Source: Amphibacillus sediminis NBRC 103570 (lineage in GTDB: Bacteria; Bacillota; Bacilli; Bacillales; Amphibacillaceae). From it: a DNA stretch of 64,000 bases. Both the position numbers and the translations under genes were made by a program. The notes under the pieces were generated by a model that saw only the letters and a program-made list of their open reading frames with translations, was not told where the DNA came from and searched no databases. The DNA lies in contig NZ_BCQW01000001.1 in the NCBI RefSeq assembly GCF_001552275.1, positions 302,800 to 366,799 on the forward strand, read 5' to 3'. Positions 59,823 through 64,000 of the stretch are shown piece by piece; position 1 is the stretch's first letter, and the number at the start of each line of letters is the position of its first letter.

Positions 59823-60686
59823 TTAAGCATCTTCACTAAAATAATAAGGATAGCTACCTAAAACCTCTACATTACAACCTAACGCTTCTATTTCAGCAAT
59901 AGTATTTGGTATTAAAATATCATCCATCTTTTGTTCAATATCGATTAAGAAATAGTAATGCCCTAATCCTGTTTTCATTGGTCGTGACTCAATTTTTGAT
60001 AAGTTAATTTTACGCCACGCAAAGGCTGATAAAACTTGATGAAGTGCACCAGCATGGTCGGTTGGCAAAGAAATCATGACAGTTGTTTTAAACCCTTGTA
60101 TAGGTAAGGTCTTAATCCTTAAAGCCGTATCGTTCTTATGTAGGACGACAAAGCGAGTATGATTGTTATCAAAATCATGGATATCCTTTTTAACAATCTC
60201 TAAATGATATTCCTTAGCAGCCAAGTCATTGGCAATTGCTGCGATAACAAGTTCAGGATGCTGATTCACATACTGAGCAGCAGCTCCAGTAGACGAGAAT
60301 GCTTCAACAGCCGTGTCTTTCATATTATTACTAAGAAAATGATGACATTGGGCTAATGCATGCGGATGGGAATAGATCGTTTTAACTTCTTGCCAGTGCC
60401 GTTTATTATTTGGGTGTATTAATAAATGCTGTCGGACTGGTACAACAACCTCGCTAACGATTTTTAACATCTTAGCTTCAATTAAATAATCTAAAGTTAA
60501 GTTAACGGTCCCCTCTAAAGTATTCTCAAGTGGTACGACACAATATTTGACATGACCACATTTAACTGCATCAATACAGGCTGGAATCGTTTGATAGCTG
60601 ACAGAATTCGCCTTTGGAAATAGAACATCTACCGCTTTTTTAGTGAAGGTCCCTTTTGGTCCTAAATAGCCGATCGATAGTGTCAT
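59823..60686 (-). CDS. pheA: Prephenate dehydratase
   Basis: Converts prephenate to phenylpyruvate in phenylalanine synthesis; 287 aa. Catalytic domain: SIGYLGPKGTFTKKA at the start, VPLENTLEGTVN near residue 68 and the NNHTRFVVL segment near 165-175. A C-terminal ACT domain binds Phe (HAGALHQVLSAFAWRKINLSKIESRP). The ATG at 60686 follows a G-run ribosome site; an upstream extension runs into repeat element D and is rejected. Confidence 0.96.
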   Translation of the reverse strand: MTLSIGYLGPKGTFTKKAVDVLFPKANSVSYQTIPACIDAVKCGHVKYCVVPLENTLEGTVNLTLDYLIEAKMLKIVSEVVVPVRQHLLIHPNNKRHWQEVKTIYSHPHALAQCHHFLSNNMKDTAVEAFSSTGAAAQYVNQHPELVIAAIANDLAAKEYHLEIVKKDIHDFDNNHTRFVVLHKNDTALRIKTLPIQGFKTTVMISLPTDHAGALHQVLSAFAWRKINLSKIESRPMKTGLGHYYFLIDIEQKMDDILIPNTIAEIEALGCNVEVLGSYPYYFSEDA

Positions 60687-60716
60687 TTCGTCCCCCCCCA
60701 TTATATTACTCTTTTT

Positions 60717-60952
60717 TATCGCAGTGTAACTGACTGGGGCTGCGATTACTCGCCCCATGGAAGGGCTTTTGTACCTCCCACTTCAAGAAATAAGAGAACA
60801 TGTCATATCTAAGTGAGAGATCCAACAGCAAGTAACGGCCCGATTGGTTCAACTAACGTTCAGAGGAAGCTGACTAAGTTCGCGACGTCGTGTCGCAACT
60901 GTCTGCACGAGCACACCCTATGCGTCGAACCCCCACTGAACGAAATTTAATA
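60717..60952 (-). repeat. Dispersed MITE-like element, copy D
   Basis: About 236 bp, same orientation as A, filling most of the gap between pheB and pheA. The inner arm of the large inverted repeat has lost its G-run (GTTCAGAGGAAG instead of GTTCAGTGGGG...). The other arm CCCCCACTGAACG remains intact. The core CAAGTAACGGCCCGATTGG is conserved. Confidence 0.88.
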
Positions 60953-60985
60953 GACCAATGGTAAGCAGAAAATCAATAAGGATAA

Positions 60986-61447
60986 TTACACGCCTGAGCT
61001 TAATATCTCAACACGTTCAATAAATTCTTGTGTTTTTAACATTGAAATCAATTGATCTAATTCAGTTGTTAAATGTTCCACATCTAATGACAATGTGACG
61101 TTCGCCTTCCCCTGTATAGGAATCGTTTGGTGAATCGTTAAAATATTTCCACCAGCTCTGGCCACAGTATCAAGTAATTGAGATAAAGTACCTGATCGAT
61201 CCTCTAAATGAAAAAATAACGTAATAATTCTTAAGTTATCAATAGCCTGAAAGGGAAAAACAGCATCTCGATATTTATAGAATGCACTACGAGAGAGGCC
61301 AACGTGTTTGACAGCCTCAAAAACTGAATTGGCTTGACCTCTCTCTAACATAGCTTTTACTTCTAGCGTTTTACGCATGGCATCAGGAAGAAAATCTCCA
61401 CGGATAAGATAAAATGTTTCTTGTTCATTTTTCTTCACATCTACCAT
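60986..61447 (-). CDS. pheB: ACT domain-containing protein PheB
   Basis: A 153-aa protein with an N-terminal helical region ([25 protein letters not shown] resembles a helix-turn-helix) and a C-terminal ACT domain ([20 protein letters not shown]). Its exact role is unclear; it was once annotated as chorismate mutase in B. subtilis. It lies upstream of pheA on the same strand, with repeat element D between them. Confidence 0.88.
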   Translation of the reverse strand: MVDVKKNEQETFYLIRGDFLPDAMRKTLEVKAMLERGQANSVFEAVKHVGLSRSAFYKYRDAVFPFQAIDNLRIITLFFHLEDRSGTLSQLLDTVARAGGNILTIHQTIPIQGKANVTLSLDVEHLTTELDQLISMLKTQEFIERVEILSSGV

Positions 61448-61574
61448 CTCCCTTACATATCTTGAAGTGCATACTCAAAAAGCTATCGATAGCTACCTAA
61501 GTAGTAAAAATATGCTAACAAAGAAATGCCTCAAATTATTTAGCTCATTTTATACAACCTATTTTAACGTTTCA

Positions 61575-62867
<1,293 letters not shown>

Positions 62868-63389
62868 TTACTGTGCAGACCACGTGAAGGATAGTCCTTG
62901 CTCGTCTGCACGATTTACTCTTATTCGCTCGTCTATTTCTAATAACTCTTTGACTAATTGATTAATATTGGCTAATGACTGCGTCAATTCAAATTCAATT
63001 ACAAAGGGCCTTGACTTAAGCTGTTGAAATTTTATTGTACCATGGTAGAGGACGAAATTCATCGTATGATTCAAAATAGTTTGGTGTGTTTGATTAATGA
63101 GCTCAGCGACTACACTATCTCGAACCTCTATGTGACCCTCGAGTTCCGCAACAGGTTCCCATTTTAGCTGTTCATTCTGATAGTTGGTACGTAATAGGGT
63201 TAAGATGGTTTTAGGTAAAGGCATATTCTGAAATTTCTGTTGTTGCATAAGCCTGTCTCCTAATTCAGTCACCTTCTCCTGCACCTTTTCTAGCTTACCC
63301 ATTTGAGCATAACCGATAATAAGTTGCAAATCATTGGATAGGTCATGCCGATAATGCCGCAACAAATTGACTACTTGACTTTCTTCCAT
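62868..63389 (-). CDS. spo0B: Sporulation initiation phosphotransferase Spo0B
   Basis: A 173-aa phosphorelay protein that passes phosphate from Spo0F to Spo0A. An N-terminal helical hairpin carries LLRHYRHDLSNDLQLIIGYA; the phospho-accepting histidine should be H15. A degenerate kinase-like C-terminal domain follows. Sequence conservation is low in this family, but the RHD.SN.LQ motif and the obg/rpmA context make the call firm. Confidence 0.93.
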   Translation of the reverse strand: MEESQVVNLLRHYRHDLSNDLQLIIGYAQMGKLEKVQEKVTELGDRLMQQQKFQNMPLPKTILTLLRTNYQNEQLKWEPVAELEGHIEVRDSVVAELINQTHQTILNHTMNFVLYHGTIKFQQLKSRPFVIEFELTQSLANINQLVKELLEIDERIRVNRADEQGLSFTWSAQ

Positions 63390-63471
63390 ACTTACACCGC
63401 CCTAACAATAGTAAGAAAATTATAACAAACTATTGCTTGGGATTAAAGCTAAATCCATCTTTTAAACCAGC

Positions 63472-63683
63472 AATAAAGTGAAACTTCGTTCAGTGGGGGT
63501 TTCGCATAGGATGTGCTCGTGCAGATGTTGCGACACGACGTCACGAACTTAGTCAACTTCCTCTCCCCCACTGAACGTTAGTTGAACCAATCGGGCCGTT
63601 ACTGGCTGTTGGATCTCCCACTTAGACATGACCTGTTCACTTATTTCTTGAAGGGGAAGCTTATAGCCAGTTACACTGCGATA
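63472..63683 (+). repeat. Dispersed MITE-like element, copy E
   Basis: About 212 bp, between rpmA and spo0B. The first half is the best-preserved inverted repeat: CGTTCAGTGGGGG pairs exactly with CCCCCACTGAACG. The second half lacks about 40 bases (the GGGGCGAGTAATCGC block) next to the distal end. Both ends carry ATAAA. Confidence 0.88.
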
Positions 63684-63929
63684 AAAAAGAAACCAGGACA
63701 AAAGTAAAATTAGAAATAATAAATCCGAACAATATCTAGATGCTCTCACTGCTTTCGGTAAAATAATGTGCTTTCCACAGGCATGGCTTTTAGCTAACTG
63801 GATGAAGAAGCCCAGTTCATATAGTGGATCTTCAGCTTATGCTATTACTGAGGTCTACGTATGCTACCTACACTTAGTCAGATTGTTCGGATCTCATTCT
63901 CCCTATTTAGTTTTGTCTCAGTTCCAATA
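63684..63929. other. Intergenic region between element E and the rpmA terminator
   Basis: No credible gene; an open frame here only extends out of the repeat copy. Confidence 0.35.
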
Positions 63930-63973
63930 AAAAAGCGTATCTTGAAGTTAACACACTTCAAGATACGCTTTTT
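63930..63973 (-). terminator. Terminator of rpmA
   Basis: An 18-bp perfect stem, AAAAAGCGTATCTTGAAG and its complement, encloses an 8-base loop and is followed by T on the minus strand, directly after the rpmA stop codon. Confidence 0.88.
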
Positions 63974-63976
63974 ATA

Positions 63977-64000
63977 TTATGCTTCTTGTGCAACAGGATA
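63977..64000 (-). CDS. rpmA: 50S ribosomal protein L27, C-terminal end (partial)
   Basis: Only the last seven codons and the stop codon are in the window; they read YPVAQEA. L27 of Bacillus ends in VYPVAQ, and rpmA lies directly upstream of spo0B in this lineage, so the call is reasonable despite the tiny fragment. The rest runs off the right edge. Confidence 0.75.
   Translation of the reverse strand, partial: YPVAQEA

Noticed and set aside
63549..63749. Minus-strand 66-codon frame near the right edge
   Set aside because: It lies mainly in repeat copy E and matches frames arising from copies B and C; it has no independent coding signal.

Overview
The window is a stretch of low-GC Firmicutes chromosome, almost certainly from an endospore-forming Bacillaceae. 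Gene order follows the Bacillus subtilis udk/alaS/recD2/hisS/relA/recJ/secDF/ruvAB/safA/pheA/obg/spo0B block nearly gene for gene. Sporulation genes (spoVB, bofC, safA, spo0B, an rsfA-type regulator), CymR, TrmR, ComN, YrzE, two T-box leaders and a 6S-1 RNA support this. Acidic linkers (PstS) and many ion-transporter-like membrane proteins would suit a salt- or alkali-adapted relative such as the Amphibacillus/Gracilibacillus group, but the genus cannot be fixed from the sequence alone. Most genes read on the minus strand.

Layout, left to right. 80-8575: udk, trmR, mltG, the ireB-ruvX-yrzB cluster, alaS with its T-box, an AI-2E family permease and a small zinc-ribbon protein. 8891-14935: recD2, a TPR protein, mnmA, iscS and cymR. 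15195-17177 (plus strand): rarA and an rsfA-like gene. 17263-19092 is a decayed zone with a long palindrome, a frameshifted esterase, an IS21 istA remnant and the intact 6S-1 RNA. 19155-22600: aspS and hisS behind a T-box. 22679-24735: an SH3/amidase gene, then phoU. 24755-28623: pstBACS behind four PhoP-type boxes. 29054-38177: dtd, relA, apt, recJ, a LapA-like gene and secDF. 38467-44766: comN, spoVB and a set of membrane proteins, one of unknown family. 45159-49351: yajC, tgt, queA, ruvB, ruvA. 49702-54003 is an inserted BcrAB-like ABC transporter and two-component island led by a 57-aa HTH protein. 54277-58573: bofC, an unknown small protein, yebC, nadE and safA. 59018-64000: niaR, pheA, pheB, obgE, spo0B and the tail of rpmA.

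The genes serve tRNA charging and modification (alaS, aspS, hisS, mnmA-iscS, trmR, tgt, queA, dtd), DNA repair (recD2, rarA, recJ, ruvAB), stringent response and purine salvage (relA, apt), protein export (secDF, yajC), phosphate uptake (pst-phoU), cell-wall work (mltG, amidase) and sporulation.

The most unusual feature is a family of five dispersed 210-250 bp elements (A-E). They have imperfect terminal inverted repeats, two nested large inverted repeats and no coding capacity. They sit only between genes, three of them at operon junctions or at sites where B. subtilis genes are missing. They look like a non-autonomous MITE-like element. Compared with B. subtilis as remembered, yrrN-yrrO, tcdA and nifS-nadBCA are absent from their usual places.
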